A DNA stretch of 64,000 bases from Calidifontimicrobium sp035325925 (lineage in GTDB: Bacteria > Pseudomonadota > Gammaproteobacteria > Burkholderiales > Burkholderiaceae_C): positions 62,001-126,000 of the forward strand of contig NZ_DAOKZA010000003.1 of assembly GCF_035325925.1 (NCBI RefSeq). The letters run 5' to 3'. The number at the start of each line of letters is the position of its first letter. Within the stretch, counting starts at the first letter, position 1. The notes beneath the pieces are model-generated. The model worked only from the letters and a program-made list of their open reading frames with translations. It did no database searches and was not told where the DNA came from. Shown one piece after another: positions 53,325 through 62,942 of this stretch. The position numbers were made by a program, and so were the translations under genes.

Positions 53325-54068
53325 CTACGTCACGCCGTCCCACAGCAGCTTGCACCCCGTGAGGAACATCCCCGCGTAGGCCACGCGGTAGAACCAGGTC
53401 GGGCGGATGCGCCGCAGCGCCCACACGCCCAGCCACACGCCCAGCGGCGCCAGCGGCAGCAGCACCAGCGACGTCGTCAGGTTGCGCCCGTCGATCAGCC
53501 CGAGCCAGGCGTAGGGCACCCACTTCGACAGGTTCACCGCGGCGAAGAACACCGCCATCGTCGCGCTGAACACCACCGGCGGCAGGCGCATCGGCAGCAC
53601 GTACGCCGAGATCGGCGGGCTGCCGGCGTGCGCGACGAAGCTGGTGAAGCCCGAGGTCAGCGCCGCCAGCCAGCCGACCCAGCGAGGCGGGCGCGGGCGG
53701 TCGGCACGCGGCGGGAACAGCCCGCGCTGCAGCAGGAACAGCAGCGTCAGCGCACCGACGACGCCGGCCAGCGTCGACGCCGGCAGCAGCCCGAACACCG
53801 CGGTGCCGACCACGGTGCCCGCCAGCCCGGCGGGCAGCAGGTGCGCGATCAGCGCGCGGTCGCGCTCGCGCCACAGCTGCTGCAGCCCGGTGGCGTCCAT
53901 CACCAGCAGCAGCGGCAGCATGATCGCCGCGGCCTGCGGCACCGGCACCGCCAGCGCCATCAGAGGCGTGGCCAGCGCACCGAAGCCGCCGAGGAAGCCG
54001 CTCTTGCCCAGCCCCATCAGCAGCACCGCCGGCACCGCGACGGCGTAGAACCAGGGGTCGGTGATCAT
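53325..54068 (-). CDS. TauE/SafE-family sulfite/anion exporter
   Basis: 247 aa from the ATG at 54068 (MITDPWFYAVAVPAVLLMGLGKSGFLGGFG). The GLGKSGFLGGFGAL start and the internal repeat GFTSFVAHAGSPPISAYVLP are typical of the DUF81/TauE family. Seven to eight membrane helices. Substrates include sulfite, sulfoacetate or other small organic anions; none can be chosen here. No linked pathway genes. Confidence 0.85.
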   Translation of the reverse strand: MITDPWFYAVAVPAVLLMGLGKSGFLGGFGALATPLMALAVPVPQAAAIMLPLLLVMDATGLQQLWRERDRALIAHLLPAGLAGTVVGTAVFGLLPASTLAGVVGALTLLFLLQRGLFPPRADRPRPPRWVGWLAALTSGFTSFVAHAGSPPISAYVLPMRLPPVVFSATMAVFFAAVNLSKWVPYAWLGLIDGRNLTTSLVLLPLAPLGVWLGVWALRRIRPTWFYRVAYAGMFLTGCKLLWDGVT

Positions 54069-54198
54069 CGAGGCGGCGGCAGGCAGCGGCGGCAGGCGAG
54101 GAGCGCCGCGCATTGTCCACGCCGGCATCCAGCGGCGCTGAACGCGGCGTGCGAACCCCGCCAACCCGCGGCACGGGCCGCGGTGCTTCAATCACGGC

Positions 54199-55077
54199 AT
54201 GAACACCACCGCCCCTCCCGCCATGCCCGCCATGCCCGCCCTGTTCGTCTCGCACGGTTCGCCGATGACGGCGCTCGAGCCCGGCGACGCCGGCGCGCTG
54301 TGGCAGCGCCTGGGCCCGGCGATCGACGCCACCTTCGGCCGCCCGCGCGCGATCGTCGCGCTGTCGGCGCACTCGCTGACGCGCGAGCCGGTGCTGCTCG
54401 CCGCGGCGCGCCACGAGACGGTGCACGACTTCGGCGGCTTCCCCGACGCACTGTACCGCCTGCGCTACGACGCCCCGGGCGCGCCGGCGCTGGCGCCGCG
54501 CGTGCAGGCGCTGCTGGCCGGCGCCGGCATCGCGTCGCACGTCGTCGACCAGGGCGGGCTGGACCACGGCGTCTGGGTGCCGCTGCGCTTCGTCTACCCC
54601 GACGCCGACGTGCCGGTGCTGCCGCTGGCGTGGGTGCCGGGCGACCCGCCGGCGGCGCAGTTCGCAATCGGCGCGGCGCTCGCGCCGCTGGCCGACGAGG
54701 GCGTGCTGGTGCTGGGCAGCGGCAGCATCACGCACAACCTGCGCCTGCTCGGCGACTTCACCGGCCGCGGCCCCGCGGCGCAGCCCGAGCGTGCCGAGAG
54801 CGCGGCGTTTCGCGACTGGTTCGCCGAACGCAGCGCTGCGCTCGACTGGGACGCGCTGCTCGACTACCGGCGCCGCGCGCCGCACGCCGCGCTGATGCAC
54901 CCCAGCGACGAGCACCTGCTGCCGTGGTACGGCGCCGCCGGCGCCGGCGGCCGAGCGCACGCGCCGCTGCGGCTGCACGCCGGCAGCGCCTACGGCGCGC
55001 TGGGCATGGACGCCTACGCGTTCGGCGCGCAGGCGTCGCGGCTGGCGCAGGCGCTGGGCGCGGCGTCGGCCGCCTGA
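54199..55077 (+). CDS. DODA-type extradiol aromatic ring-opening dioxygenase (YgiD-like)
   Basis: 292 aa. Conserved metal and active-site positions are FVSHGSPM, ALSAHSLTR, GGLDHGVWVPLRFVYP and GSGSITHNLR. This is the class III (LigB-like) single-chain family that includes plant DOPA dioxygenase and E. coli YgiD, which use one zinc or iron. The natural substrate in bacteria is usually unknown. It stands alone, divergent from the TauE gene. Confidence 0.88.
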   Translation: MNTTAPPAMPAMPALFVSHGSPMTALEPGDAGALWQRLGPAIDATFGRPRAIVALSAHSLTREPVLLAAARHETVHDFGGFPDALYRLRYDAPGAPALAPRVQALLAGAGIASHVVDQGGLDHGVWVPLRFVYPDADVPVLPLAWVPGDPPAAQFAIGAALAPLADEGVLVLGSGSITHNLRLLGDFTGRGPAAQPERAESAAFRDWFAERSAALDWDALLDYRRRAPHAALMHPSDEHLLPWYGAAGAGGRAHAPLRLHAGSAYGALGMDAYAFGAQASRLAQALGAASAA

Positions 55078-55093
55078 TCCGGCGCGCGCCGGC

Positions 55094-56185
55094 TCACCGC
55101 GCCGGCGCGCTGCCGACGACGCCCTCGACCAGCCAGTCCATGGCGGCGATGGCCGCGTCGTCGAGCCGGCCGGCGGCCAGCCGCGTGCGCCCGCCCTGGT
55201 CGACCAGCGGCGCGGCGAACACCGCGCGCCGGCCCTGCGCGATCTCGCGCTCGAGCCGCGCCAGGTCGCGGCGCAGCGACTCGGGCAGCGACGGGTGCAG
55301 CGCGCCGAAGCGCACCATGCCGTCGGCGAGGCCGCCCCACACCGGCCGCGGCGCCCAGGTGCCGGCGCGCACCGCCTGCACGACGCGCTGGTAGTGGCCG
55401 CTCCAGTCGGCGGTCACCGCGGCGATCTGCACGTCGGGCGCGAAGGCGCGCATGTCGCCGTGGTAGCCGATCAGCTTCACCCCCCGCGCCTGCGCCGCCT
55501 GCGGCACCGCCGGCGACGCGGCGTGGTAGGTCAGCACGTCGGCGCCGGCGTTGACCAGCGCGAGCGCCGCGTCGCGTTCCTTCGGCGGGTCGAACCAGGT
55601 GTCGAGCCACAGCACGCGCAGCGTGGCCTTCGGATTGGCCGCGCGCATGCCCAGCGCGAACGCGTTGATGCCCTGCACGACCTCGGGCACCGGGAAACCC
55701 GCGACGTAGCCGGCCACGCCGCTGGCGCTGACGCGCCCGGCCAGGTAGCCGGCGAGCCAGCGGCCCTCGTAGAGGCGCGCGTTGTAGGTGCTCAGGTTCG
55801 CCGCGGTGCGGTAGCCGCCGGCGTGCTCGAACTTCACCGCCGGGAACTCGGCGGCCACGCGCAGCGCCGGCTCGAGGTAGCCGAAGCTGGTGGCGAAGAC
55901 CACGGCGCAGCCGCGCTGCGCGAAGTCGCGCATCACGCGCTCGCTGTCGGCGCCCTCGGGCACCGACTCGACGTGGCGCGTGGCCACCTGCCCCGGCAGC
56001 GCGCGTTCGAGCGCCAGCCGCGCCTGCTCGTGCTGGTAGGTCCAGCCGGCCTCGCCGATCGGGCTGACGTAGACGAAGCAGGCCTGCACCGCAGGCTGGG
56101 CGTGCGCCACGCCAGCCAGGCCGACGAGCAGGGCGAACAGGGTGCGACACGCGCGCGCGCCGGCGCGGCTGAGGTTTTTGTACAT
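55094..56185 (-). CDS. BMP/PnrA-like ABC transporter substrate-binding protein
   Basis: 363 aa from the ATG at 56185 (MYKNLSRAGARACRTLFAL); ATGs at 56200 and 56206 are alternatives. The signal peptide ends GVAHAQPAV. Family motifs are YVSPIGEAGWTYQHEQ, VFATSFGYLEPAL and YVAGFPVPEVVQGINAF. Relatives bind nucleosides or other small solutes in the periplasm. The ATPase and permease genes are not adjacent, so the transporter must be elsewhere or the protein is an orphan. It is convergent with the dioxygenase gene. Confidence 0.88.
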   Translation of the reverse strand: MYKNLSRAGARACRTLFALLVGLAGVAHAQPAVQACFVYVSPIGEAGWTYQHEQARLALERALPGQVATRHVESVPEGADSERVMRDFAQRGCAVVFATSFGYLEPALRVAAEFPAVKFEHAGGYRTAANLSTYNARLYEGRWLAGYLAGRVSASGVAGYVAGFPVPEVVQGINAFALGMRAANPKATLRVLWLDTWFDPPKERDAALALVNAGADVLTYHAASPAVPQAAQARGVKLIGYHGDMRAFAPDVQIAAVTADWSGHYQRVVQAVRAGTWAPRPVWGGLADGMVRFGALHPSLPESLRRDLARLEREIAQGRRAVFAAPLVDQGGRTRLAAGRLDDAAIAAMDWLVEGVVGSAPAR

Positions 56186-56298
56186 GGTTGTCCTCGACAT
56201 GGCCACCGCGGGGAAGGCGCACGGCCGCCCAGGTGGCGTCGCGGCGTGCGAGGGGCGCGATTGTAGGCGTGCGGCTATCCTTGCGCCCCCGCAGCACC

Positions 56299-56772
56299 AT
56301 GGCCGGCATCCACGTCACCGACATCGAACGCGCCATCAACTGGTGGCGCGAGCGCTCGCCCAGCGCCGACGGGGTCACCGCCTGCGCCGAGGTGCGCGCG
56401 CTGGCCGAGGTCTACGCGCTGATGGTCTACTTCCGCCACGCCGAGTGCGACGAGGACACGATGCCGGCGGCGGCGAAGTCGGCGTGGCTCGCCTGGTACG
56501 CGACCACGCCCGACGCGCCGTGCATCGCGATCTGCTCGACCAGCCAGGGTGACGACGTCTGCAAGGGCTGCGGACGCACGTTCGACGAGGTGCAGCACTG
56601 GCCGGTGTACACGCCGGGCGAGAAGCGCGCGGTGTGGCGGCGCATCACGCTCGAGGCCAGCGCGTGGCGCTTCAACCGCTACGCGGAACGCGCGCGCGTG
56701 GCCGACGGCGCCGACCACCCGAGCGCCGACGCGCTGGAGCGTGCGGCCGACGCCGCGCGCCGCCCGCGTTGA
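56299..56772 (+). CDS. DUF3717-DUF1289 fusion protein
   Basis: 157 aa from the ATG at 56299. Residues 1-65 look like DUF3717 (IHVTDIERAINWWRERSPS, LAEVYALMVYFR). Residues about 75-115 look like DUF1289 (PCIAICSTSQGDDVCKGCGRT, DEVQHWPVYTPGEKRAVWRRI), a small Cys-containing motif probably binding metal. Neither has an established function. The stop overlaps the TTG of the MATE gene. Confidence 0.75.
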   Translation: MAGIHVTDIERAINWWRERSPSADGVTACAEVRALAEVYALMVYFRHAECDEDTMPAAAKSAWLAWYATTPDAPCIAICSTSQGDDVCKGCGRTFDEVQHWPVYTPGEKRAVWRRITLEASAWRFNRYAERARVADGADHPSADALERAADAARRPR

Positions 56773-58175
56773 ACGCGTCCGACGGTGCGCCGGCGCCACC
56801 GCGCGGCTGGACCGGCAGCGCGCGGCGCATCGTGCCGCTGGCCTGGCCGGTGTTCGTCGGCCAGCTCGCGGTGCTGGCGTTCAGCACCGTCGACACGCTG
56901 CTCGTCGCGCGCTACGCCGCCGCGCGGGGCAGCGCCGACGACCTCGCCGCGCTCGCGGTCGGCGCGGCGGCGTACATCACGGTGTTCATCGGCATGATGG
57001 GGCTGGTACTGGCCGTCGGGCCGATCGCCGGGCAGCTGTTCGGCGCGCGCCGCCACGCCGAGGCCGGCGAGCAACTGCACCAGGCGGTGTGGCTGGCGCT
57101 GGGCGGCACGCTGCTCGGGGGCGCGGCGCTGGCGTTCCCGCAGCCGTTCCTCGCGGTCGCGCAGGCCGGGCCCGAGGTGGCGGCGAAGGTGCGCGGCTAC
57201 ACGCTGGGGCTGGCCGCGGCGCTGCCCGCGGCACTGCTGTTCACCGCCTACCGCGGCTTCAACATCGCGGTGTCGCGGCCGAAGGCCGTGATGGCGCTGC
57301 AGCTGGCCGGGCTGGCGCTGAAGCTGCCGCTGTCGGTGGCGCTGGTGTTCGGCGCCGGGCCGGTGCCCGCGCTGGGCGTGGTCGGCTGCGGCATCGCCAC
57401 CGCGGTGGCGATGTGGGCGCAGGTGCTCGTCGCCTGGGTCGTGCTGCGCCGCGACCGCTTCTACGTGCCGTTCGCGCTGTGGGGCCGCGGGCTGCACCCG
57501 CCCAGCCGCGTCGCGCTGGGGGCGCTGCTGCGCCTGGGCGTGCCGATGGGGCTGGCAACGCTGATCGAGGTCACCGGCTTCTCGTTCATGGCGCTGTTCA
57601 TCTCGCGCCTGGGCACCACGCCGGTGGCCGGGCACCAGATCGCGGTCAACCTGATGGCGCTGCTGTTCATGATGCCGCTGTCCGTCGCGCAGGCGGCGAG
57701 CACGCTGGTGGCGCAGCGCATCGGCGCCGGCGACATCGGCGACGCGCGCCGCCTGGGCTGGCACGGGCTGCAGCTGGGCATCGGCGTCGCCGCGCTGATG
57801 GGCACGGCGGTGTTCGCGCTGCGCGAGCCGATCGTGCGGGTCTACTCCGGCGACGCCGCGGTGGTCGCCGCGGCGCTGCCGCTGCTGCGCTGGGCGGCGC
57901 TGTTCCACGTCGCCGACGCGGCGCAGATCATCGCCGCGTTCGTGCTGCGCGCGTGGCGCGTCGCGACGCTGCCGCTGGCGATCTACGTCGTCTCGCTGTG
58001 GGGCGTGGGGCTGGGCGGCGGCTACGCGCTGGTCACCCACGGCGAGGCCCTGGTGCCGGCGTCGCTGCGCGGCGCCAGCGGCTACTGGGCCGCGTGCACG
58101 CTGGGGCTGGTGCTGGCGGCCAGCGCGCTGAGCGCGCTGCTGGCGGCGGTGCTGCGCCGGCAGCGGCGGCGCTGA
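56769..58175 (+). CDS. MATE-family multidrug efflux transporter (NorM-like)
   Basis: 468 aa from a TTG at 56769 that overlaps the previous stop; no ATG or GTG fits better. Twelve membrane helices in two six-helix halves. Family landmarks are VPLAWPVFVGQLAVLAFSTVDTLL (beginning VPLAWPVFVGQ), GMMGLVLAVGPIAGQLFGAR and GTTPVAGHQIAVNLMALLF. It exports cationic drugs in exchange for Na+ or H+. Translation is coupled to the DUF3717-DUF1289 gene. Confidence 0.92.
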   Translation: MNASDGAPAPPRGWTGSARRIVPLAWPVFVGQLAVLAFSTVDTLLVARYAAARGSADDLAALAVGAAAYITVFIGMMGLVLAVGPIAGQLFGARRHAEAGEQLHQAVWLALGGTLLGGAALAFPQPFLAVAQAGPEVAAKVRGYTLGLAAALPAALLFTAYRGFNIAVSRPKAVMALQLAGLALKLPLSVALVFGAGPVPALGVVGCGIATAVAMWAQVLVAWVVLRRDRFYVPFALWGRGLHPPSRVALGALLRLGVPMGLATLIEVTGFSFMALFISRLGTTPVAGHQIAVNLMALLFMMPLSVAQAASTLVAQRIGAGDIGDARRLGWHGLQLGIGVAALMGTAVFALREPIVRVYSGDAAVVAAALPLLRWAALFHVADAAQIIAAFVLRAWRVATLPLAIYVVSLWGVGLGGGYALVTHGEALVPASLRGASGYWAACTLGLVLAASALSALLAAVLRRQRRR

Positions 58176-58178
58176 GGC

Positions 58179-59576
58179 TCAGCCGGCGTGCGTCCCGACC
58201 GGCAACACCAGAACGAAGCAGCTACCACCGCCGTCGCGCGGCTCGCAGCGCGCGCTGCCACCGTGCGCCTGCGCGATCTGGCGCACCAGGCTCAGCCCCA
58301 ACCCGACGCCGCCTTCGCGCTCGGCGTGGCCGGGCAGGCGGAAGAACGGCTCGAAGATGCGCTCGCGCAGCGCCTCGGGCACGCCGGGGCCGCGGTCGCA
58401 CACGCGCAGCTCGACCTCCCCGCCGGCCGCGCGCCACGAGACCTCGGCGTCGCCGCCGCCGTAGCGGCGCGCGTTCTCCAGCAGGTTGCGCAGCGCGCGA
58501 CGCAGCAACCGCTCGTCGCCGTGCGCCTGCGGCGGCGCGGCACCGGCGTCGTCGACTCGCGCGCCGGTGCGCGCCGCCTCCTCGACGACCAGCGCGCGCA
58601 GGTCCACCGGGTCGCGCGCCACGTCTAGCGAACGCGCGTCGAGCCGGCTGGCCAGCAGCACCTCCTCGACGAGCGCGTCGAGCTCGGCGATGTCGGTGTC
58701 GATCTCGCGCTGCAGCCGCTCGCGACGCTCGCCCTGCGCGCCGTCGAGCATCGCCAGCGCCATCTTCAGCCGCGCCAGCGGCGAGCGCAGCTCGTGGCTG
58801 GCGTTGGCCAGCAGCGACTGGTTCGATCGCACCAGCGCCTCGATGCGCTCGGCGGCGTGGTTGAAGCTGGCGGCCACCGCGGCCACCTCGTCGTGGCCGC
58901 CGACGTCGACGCGCTGGTCCAGCGCGCCGGCGCCGAAACGCTCGACGCCGGCCTTCAGCGTCTCGAGCCGGCGCGTGAGCCGGCGCACGACCGGGTAGGC
59001 GCCGGCCGCGACGGCGACGAACAGCAGCGCCAGCACGAGCAGCAGCCCGGTGCCGCGCGCCCACGGCGGCGGCGCGAACCACGGGCGCGGCAGCGCGTCG
59101 GCGCCGCGGTGCGGCATCGCGCGCCATCCCGGCCTCGCGTCGTCGCCGGCGGCCAGCCGCTCGCCGCGGTCGCCGCGGCTTGCGCGCGGCACGCGCATCA
59201 GCCACAGCGTGCGGCCGTCGTCGAGGCGGATCGCCAGCGTGCGCGGCGGCGGCCCGGGTGGCGCTGCGGCCTCGAGGTGCTCGTACAGCGGCGACGCGCC
59301 GATGCGCCGGCCGGCGGCGTCGTCGAGCGCCAGCGGCAGGCGCAGCCGCAGGCCCCACTCGCGCAGCGCCTGCGCCTGCTCGTCGTGCGGCGCGTCGGGC
59401 CCGGGCAGCGAACGCTGGATCAGCTCGGCCCAGGCGGCCGAGCGGTCGGAGGCGATCGACTCGTAGCGGTCGCGCTCGCGTTCGATCTGGCGCTGGAACA
59501 TCCAGCCCGAGCCGAGCGCGAACAGCGCCAGCACCGCGACCACCGTCAGCCACACGCGCAGGTACAGCGAGCGCAT
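58179..59576 (-). CDS. Sensor histidine kinase (CpxA/RstB-like)
   Basis: 465 aa. Membrane helices at about 8-28 and 170-195 flank a periplasmic domain of about 140 residues. Then follow HAMP (RRLTRRLETLKAGVERFGAG), HisKA (NASHELRSPLARLKMAL), N box (RNLLENARRYGGG), G1 (CDRGPGVPEALRER) and G2 (GVGLGLSLVRQIAQ). The regulator gene ends four bases upstream, and the Spy/CpxP-like gene lies upstream of that. A role in envelope or metal stress sensing is inferred. Confidence 0.9.
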   Translation of the reverse strand: MRSLYLRVWLTVVAVLALFALGSGWMFQRQIERERDRYESIASDRSAAWAELIQRSLPGPDAPHDEQAQALREWGLRLRLPLALDDAAGRRIGASPLYEHLEAAAPPGPPPRTLAIRLDDGRTLWLMRVPRASRGDRGERLAAGDDARPGWRAMPHRGADALPRPWFAPPPWARGTGLLLVLALLFVAVAAGAYPVVRRLTRRLETLKAGVERFGAGALDQRVDVGGHDEVAAVAASFNHAAERIEALVRSNQSLLANASHELRSPLARLKMALAMLDGAQGERRERLQREIDTDIAELDALVEEVLLASRLDARSLDVARDPVDLRALVVEEAARTGARVDDAGAAPPQAHGDERLLRRALRNLLENARRYGGGDAEVSWRAAGGEVELRVCDRGPGVPEALRERIFEPFFRLPGHAEREGGVGLGLSLVRQIAQAHGGSARCEPRDGGGSCFVLVLPVGTHAG

Positions 59577-59580
59577 CGGC

Positions 59581-60285
59581 TCAGCCTTCGTCCTGCCGTC
59601 GCGCGAACAGGTAGCCGGCGCCGCGCACCGTCAGCACGCGGCGCGGGTTCTTCGGGTCGTCCTCGATCGCGGCGCGGATGCGCGAGACGTGCACGTCGAT
59701 CGAACGGTCGAACGCGTCGACCGGGTGGCCCTTGAGCGCGTCCATGATCTGGTCGCGGCTGAGCACGCGCCCGGCGCTGCGCGCCAGCACGACCAGCAGG
59801 TCGAACTGGTGCGCGGTCAGGTCGCAGTCGCGGCCGTCGAGGCGTGCGCGGCGCTGGTCGAGGTCGACCTCGAGCCGGCCGAAGCGCAGCACCTCGCCGG
59901 GCACCTCGCTCGACGCGCGGCGCAGCAGTGCCTTCACGCGCGCCAGCAGCTCGCGCGGCTCGAAGGGTTTGGGCAGGTAGTCGTCGGCGCCGATCTCGAG
60001 CCCGACGATGCGGTCCGTCGGCTCGCCGCGCGCGGTGAGCATCAGCAGCGGCAGGCGGCGCGTGCGCGGGTCGGCGCGCAGCTCGCGCGTCAGGTCGAGC
60101 CCGTCGCCGTCGGGCAGCATCAGGTCGAGCACCAGTGCGTCGGGCAGCTCGCGCGCGAGCCGCGCGCGGCCCTCGGCCAGCGTGCCGGCCACGTCGACGT
60201 CGTAGCCGGCGGCGCGCAGGTAGTCGCCGACCATCGCCGCGAGGCGCAGGTCGTCGTCGATCAGCAGCAGGCGCGCGGCGGTCAT
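59581..60285 (-). CDS. OmpR-family response regulator (CpxR/RstA-like)
   Basis: 234 aa from the ATG at 60285 (MTAARLLLIDDDLRLAAMVG). Receiver with D10-D12, acceptor D54 (LVLDLMLPDGDG) and Lys in YLPKPFEP. C-terminal winged helix: LDGRDCDLTAHQFDLLVVLA, SRDQIMDALKG, DRSIDVHVSRIRAAIE. It is between the Spy-like gene (58 bases upstream) and its kinase (4 bases downstream) and probably controls that operon. Confidence 0.93.
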   Translation of the reverse strand: MTAARLLLIDDDLRLAAMVGDYLRAAGYDVDVAGTLAEGRARLARELPDALVLDLMLPDGDGLDLTRELRADPRTRRLPLLMLTARGEPTDRIVGLEIGADDYLPKPFEPRELLARVKALLRRASSEVPGEVLRFGRLEVDLDQRRARLDGRDCDLTAHQFDLLVVLARSAGRVLSRDQIMDALKGHPVDAFDRSIDVHVSRIRAAIEDDPKNPRRVLTVRGAGYLFARRQDEG

Positions 60286-60342
60286 CGGTGAGTCGGTTCG
60301 GGGCGGCGCGGCAGCATAAACCGGCGGCGCCGCCACCCCCGG

Positions 60343-60897
60343 TCACGAGCCACGCTGGCCGTCGTGCTGGCGGCGTTCGCGCAGGTGGCGCTGCATCATC
60401 TCGCCGCGCTGCTGCATGCGCTCGACCAGCGTGGCGCGCTGTTCGGGCGTGAGCACGCGCCCGACGTCGACCATCGCCTGCGCCATGCGGCGCGAGACCT
60501 GGTCGTGGTGCTGCAGCATCTGCTGGCGCTGCGCCTCGACCGCCGCGGCGTCGATGTTCGGCTGCGCGAACAGCTTCAGGCCCTGCTCGCGCAGAGCGCG
60601 CCCGGCGTCGCGCTGCGACGCCAGGTCGGCACGCGCAGCGTCGACGATGGCGCGGATCTGCGTGCGCTGCTCGGCGGTGGCGTCGATGCGTTCGAGCATG
60701 CGCTCGATGCCGCGGCCGTGCATCGGCATCGCCATCGGGCCGCCCATCGCCATTGCCGCGGGGGCTCCGTGCATGCGCTGCATGCGGTCGCCGTGCGCGT
60801 GTGCGCTGAACGCGACGGCGCCGATCAGCGCCGCGGCCAGCGGCAGCGCGATGGCCAGCCTGGACTTGCGCGACAGGGGTTGCTTGGGGGTCGTCAT
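60343..60897 (-). CDS. Spy/CpxP-family periplasmic protein
   Basis: 184 aa from the ATG at 60897. Signal peptide ends AHAHGDRM. Two LTxxQ-like motifs, ATAEQRTQIRAIVDAARAD and LTPEQRATLVERMQQRGEMM (given in part as TAEQRTQI and LTPEQRATL), lie in a helical protein rich in Met, His and Gln. Relatives are periplasmic chaperones induced by CpxR. The Met/His-rich N-terminus (MQRMHGAPAAMAMGGPMAM) could bind copper or other metals. It is the first gene of an operon with the two-component system. Confidence 0.87.
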   Translation of the reverse strand: MTTPKQPLSRKSRLAIALPLAAALIGAVAFSAHAHGDRMQRMHGAPAAMAMGGPMAMPMHGRGIERMLERIDATAEQRTQIRAIVDAARADLASQRDAGRALREQGLKLFAQPNIDAAAVEAQRQQMLQHHDQVSRRMAQAMVDVGRVLTPEQRATLVERMQQRGEMMQRHLRERRQHDGQRGS

Positions 60898-61010
60898 TGC
60901 GGGCACTCCTTGAAGGTGATGATCCGAGGCCCCGAAGGATGCACGCCGCGCTTGTCGCCGCGACGAAGCCGCAGTAAAGACGTGTAAAGCCGCCGCGCGC
61001 GGCGCGGCGG

Positions 61011-61946
61011 TCAGCCGGCGTCGACGACGCGCAGCAGCGTGCGGCGCAGCGCGAAGTCGGCGTCGCTGCTGCGCAGCTCGAGGCGCAGCAGCACGCCGCT
61101 CTTGCGGTCGACGACCATCACGCCTTCGACGCGCGCGCCCACCGGTGAACCGACGACGTCGCCGAACAGCTCGATCACCGCGGCGTCGAACGGGCGTCCG
61201 AAACCCGCCTGCACGCCCAGCGCGATGACCTGCCCGCGCATCCGCGCCGACGCGCCGCCGGTGTGCAGCAACTCGCCGCCGACCACGTCGCCCAGCGCCA
61301 GTTCGCTGGGCAGCAGGCGGGTCCAGTACAGCAGGCCGCGGCCGAGCTGCGACTCGTCGAGCGACGGCGCGGCGGCGAAGTTGCCGGCCGTGTCCTGCAG
61401 CCAGGGCCCGGCCAGCGGCCGGCCGCCGAGGTGTGCGGCGAATTCGAGCTGGCTTCGCCGCAGCACCGACAGCGTCAGCGCCAGCTCCGACGCCGGCGTG
61501 CGCGGGTCCAGCCGCTCCTCGTAGACGAGCCGCTCGCCGACGGCCAGCGGCAGCGCGGCGGCGCGCTGCGGGCTCATCTGCGTCGGGGGGGCGCCGCAGC
61601 CGCGCCGCGCCGTGGCCTCGCGCAGCGCGTCGTGCCGGCCCTTCAGCCGCGCCAGCTCGGCCGCGTCGGGGCCGTCGGGACGCATCGCCAGCAGCGCCGG
61701 CCAGAACACCGTCACGCCCAGGCTCAGCGCGATGACGTTGTTGCCGTACTGCGCGTCGACCGCGTAGGCCACGTCGGCCGCGCGCTGCTGCACGCGGTCG
61801 ATCTCGTCGAACATCGCGTCGCAGCGCCAGTGCGCGAACGTGGCCGCGTCGACGCGCTCGGGGGCGACCTGCGTCGACCGCGACGCGCAGGCGCCGAGCA
61901 GCAGTGCGGCGGCGATCAGCGCGAAGGCTGGATTCGCGAGGGGCAT
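61011..61946 (-). CDS. Hypothetical lipoprotein
   Basis: 311 aa from the ATG at 61946 (MPLANPAFALIAAALLLGACAS). The lipobox is LGAC (Cys at about 20). The N-terminal half has DAATFAHWRCDAMFDEIDR and VALSLGVTVFWPALL (here IALSLGVTVFWPALL), a feature seen in a family of proteobacterial surface lipoproteins. The C-terminal half is beta-rich with VEGVMVVDRKSGVLLRLELRS. I do not recognise a named family. It is probably exposed in the periplasm. Confidence 0.6.
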   Translation of the reverse strand: MPLANPAFALIAAALLLGACASRSTQVAPERVDAATFAHWRCDAMFDEIDRVQQRAADVAYAVDAQYGNNVIALSLGVTVFWPALLAMRPDGPDAAELARLKGRHDALREATARRGCGAPPTQMSPQRAAALPLAVGERLVYEERLDPRTPASELALTLSVLRRSQLEFAAHLGGRPLAGPWLQDTAGNFAAAPSLDESQLGRGLLYWTRLLPSELALGDVVGGELLHTGGASARMRGQVIALGVQAGFGRPFDAAVIELFGDVVGSPVGARVEGVMVVDRKSGVLLRLELRSSDADFALRRTLLRVVDAG

Positions 61947-62031
61947 GGGTCGATTGTGCCGCGTGCGCACCCCCCGCGAGCGAACGCCTGCTGCCGCGGG
62001 CGCTGCGCACGCGGCCGGCGCCGCGCGCCGC

Positions 62032-62889
62032 TCAGGCCCCGGGCTCGTCGACCCCCGCTGCCAGCGCCCCGGCGTGGTGGGCGAAGTGGTCGGCCAGGAA
62101 GCTGGCGACGAAGTAGTAGCTGTGGTCGTAGCCTGGCTGCAGGCGCAGCGTCAGCGGGTGGCCTGCCGACTCGCACGCCGCCCGAAGCAGCTCGGGGCGC
62201 AGCTGGCTGGCGAGGAACTCGTCCGCGTCGCCCTGGTCGACCAGCAGCGGCAGCCGCTCGTCGCGAGGCTGCGCGATCAGCGTCACGGTGTCGTGTTCGG
62301 CCCAGGCCGCGCGGTCGTCGCCGAGGTAGGCCGTGAACGCCTTCTGCCCCCAGGGCACCTGCGCGGGCGCCACGATGGGCGAGAAGGCCGAGACGCTGGC
62401 GTAGCGGCCCGGGTGGCGAAGCGCCAAGGTGAGCGCCCCGTGACCGCCCATCGAGTGCCCGAGGATGCCGCGCCGCGGCAGCGCCGGGAAGTGCTGCTCG
62501 ACCAGCGCCGGCAGCTCGTCGACGACGTAGTCCTCCATGCGGTAGTGCGGCACCCAGGGTGCCCGGGTCGCATTGAGGTAGAAGCCCGCGCCCTGCCCCA
62601 GGTCGTAGGCCGGATCGTCGGCCACCGTGGCGCCGCGCGGGCTGGTGTCGGGCGCGACCACGATCAGGCCGTGCCGCGCGGCATGCGCCTGCGCCCCGGC
62701 CTTGGTGATGAAGTTCTGCTCGGTGCAGGTCAGCCCCGACAGCCAGTACAGCACCGGGCAGGGCTGGCCGCGCAGGGCCGCGGCGGGCAGGTACACGCCC
62801 ACGCGCATCTCGCAGCCCAGCGTGCGCGAGACGTGCTTCCACACTTCCTGACGGCCACCGAAGCTGGCGTGCCTTTCGATGCGTTCCAT
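62032..62889 (-). CDS. fghA: S-formylglutathione hydrolase
   Basis: 285 aa from the ATG at 62889 (MERIERHASFGGRQEVWKH). Esterase D family: LYWLSGLTCTEQNFITKAG, the nucleophile Ser in GHSMGGHGAL, Asp in LVDQGDADEFL and His in YDHSYYFVASFLADH. It hydrolyses S-formylglutathione to formate and glutathione. It follows the formaldehyde dehydrogenase gene by 53 bases and supplies formate for the fdhABC enzyme. Confidence 0.95.
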   Translation of the reverse strand: MERIERHASFGGRQEVWKHVSRTLGCEMRVGVYLPAAALRGQPCPVLYWLSGLTCTEQNFITKAGAQAHAARHGLIVVAPDTSPRGATVADDPAYDLGQGAGFYLNATRAPWVPHYRMEDYVVDELPALVEQHFPALPRRGILGHSMGGHGALTLALRHPGRYASVSAFSPIVAPAQVPWGQKAFTAYLGDDRAAWAEHDTVTLIAQPRDERLPLLVDQGDADEFLASQLRPELLRAACESAGHPLTLRLQPGYDHSYYFVASFLADHFAHHAGALAAGVDEPGA

Positions 62890-62942
62890 GGGGTTCGACT
62901 CCTGCGCGCCGTGCCCGTGTTCGCGACGGCGCGCACGCGCGG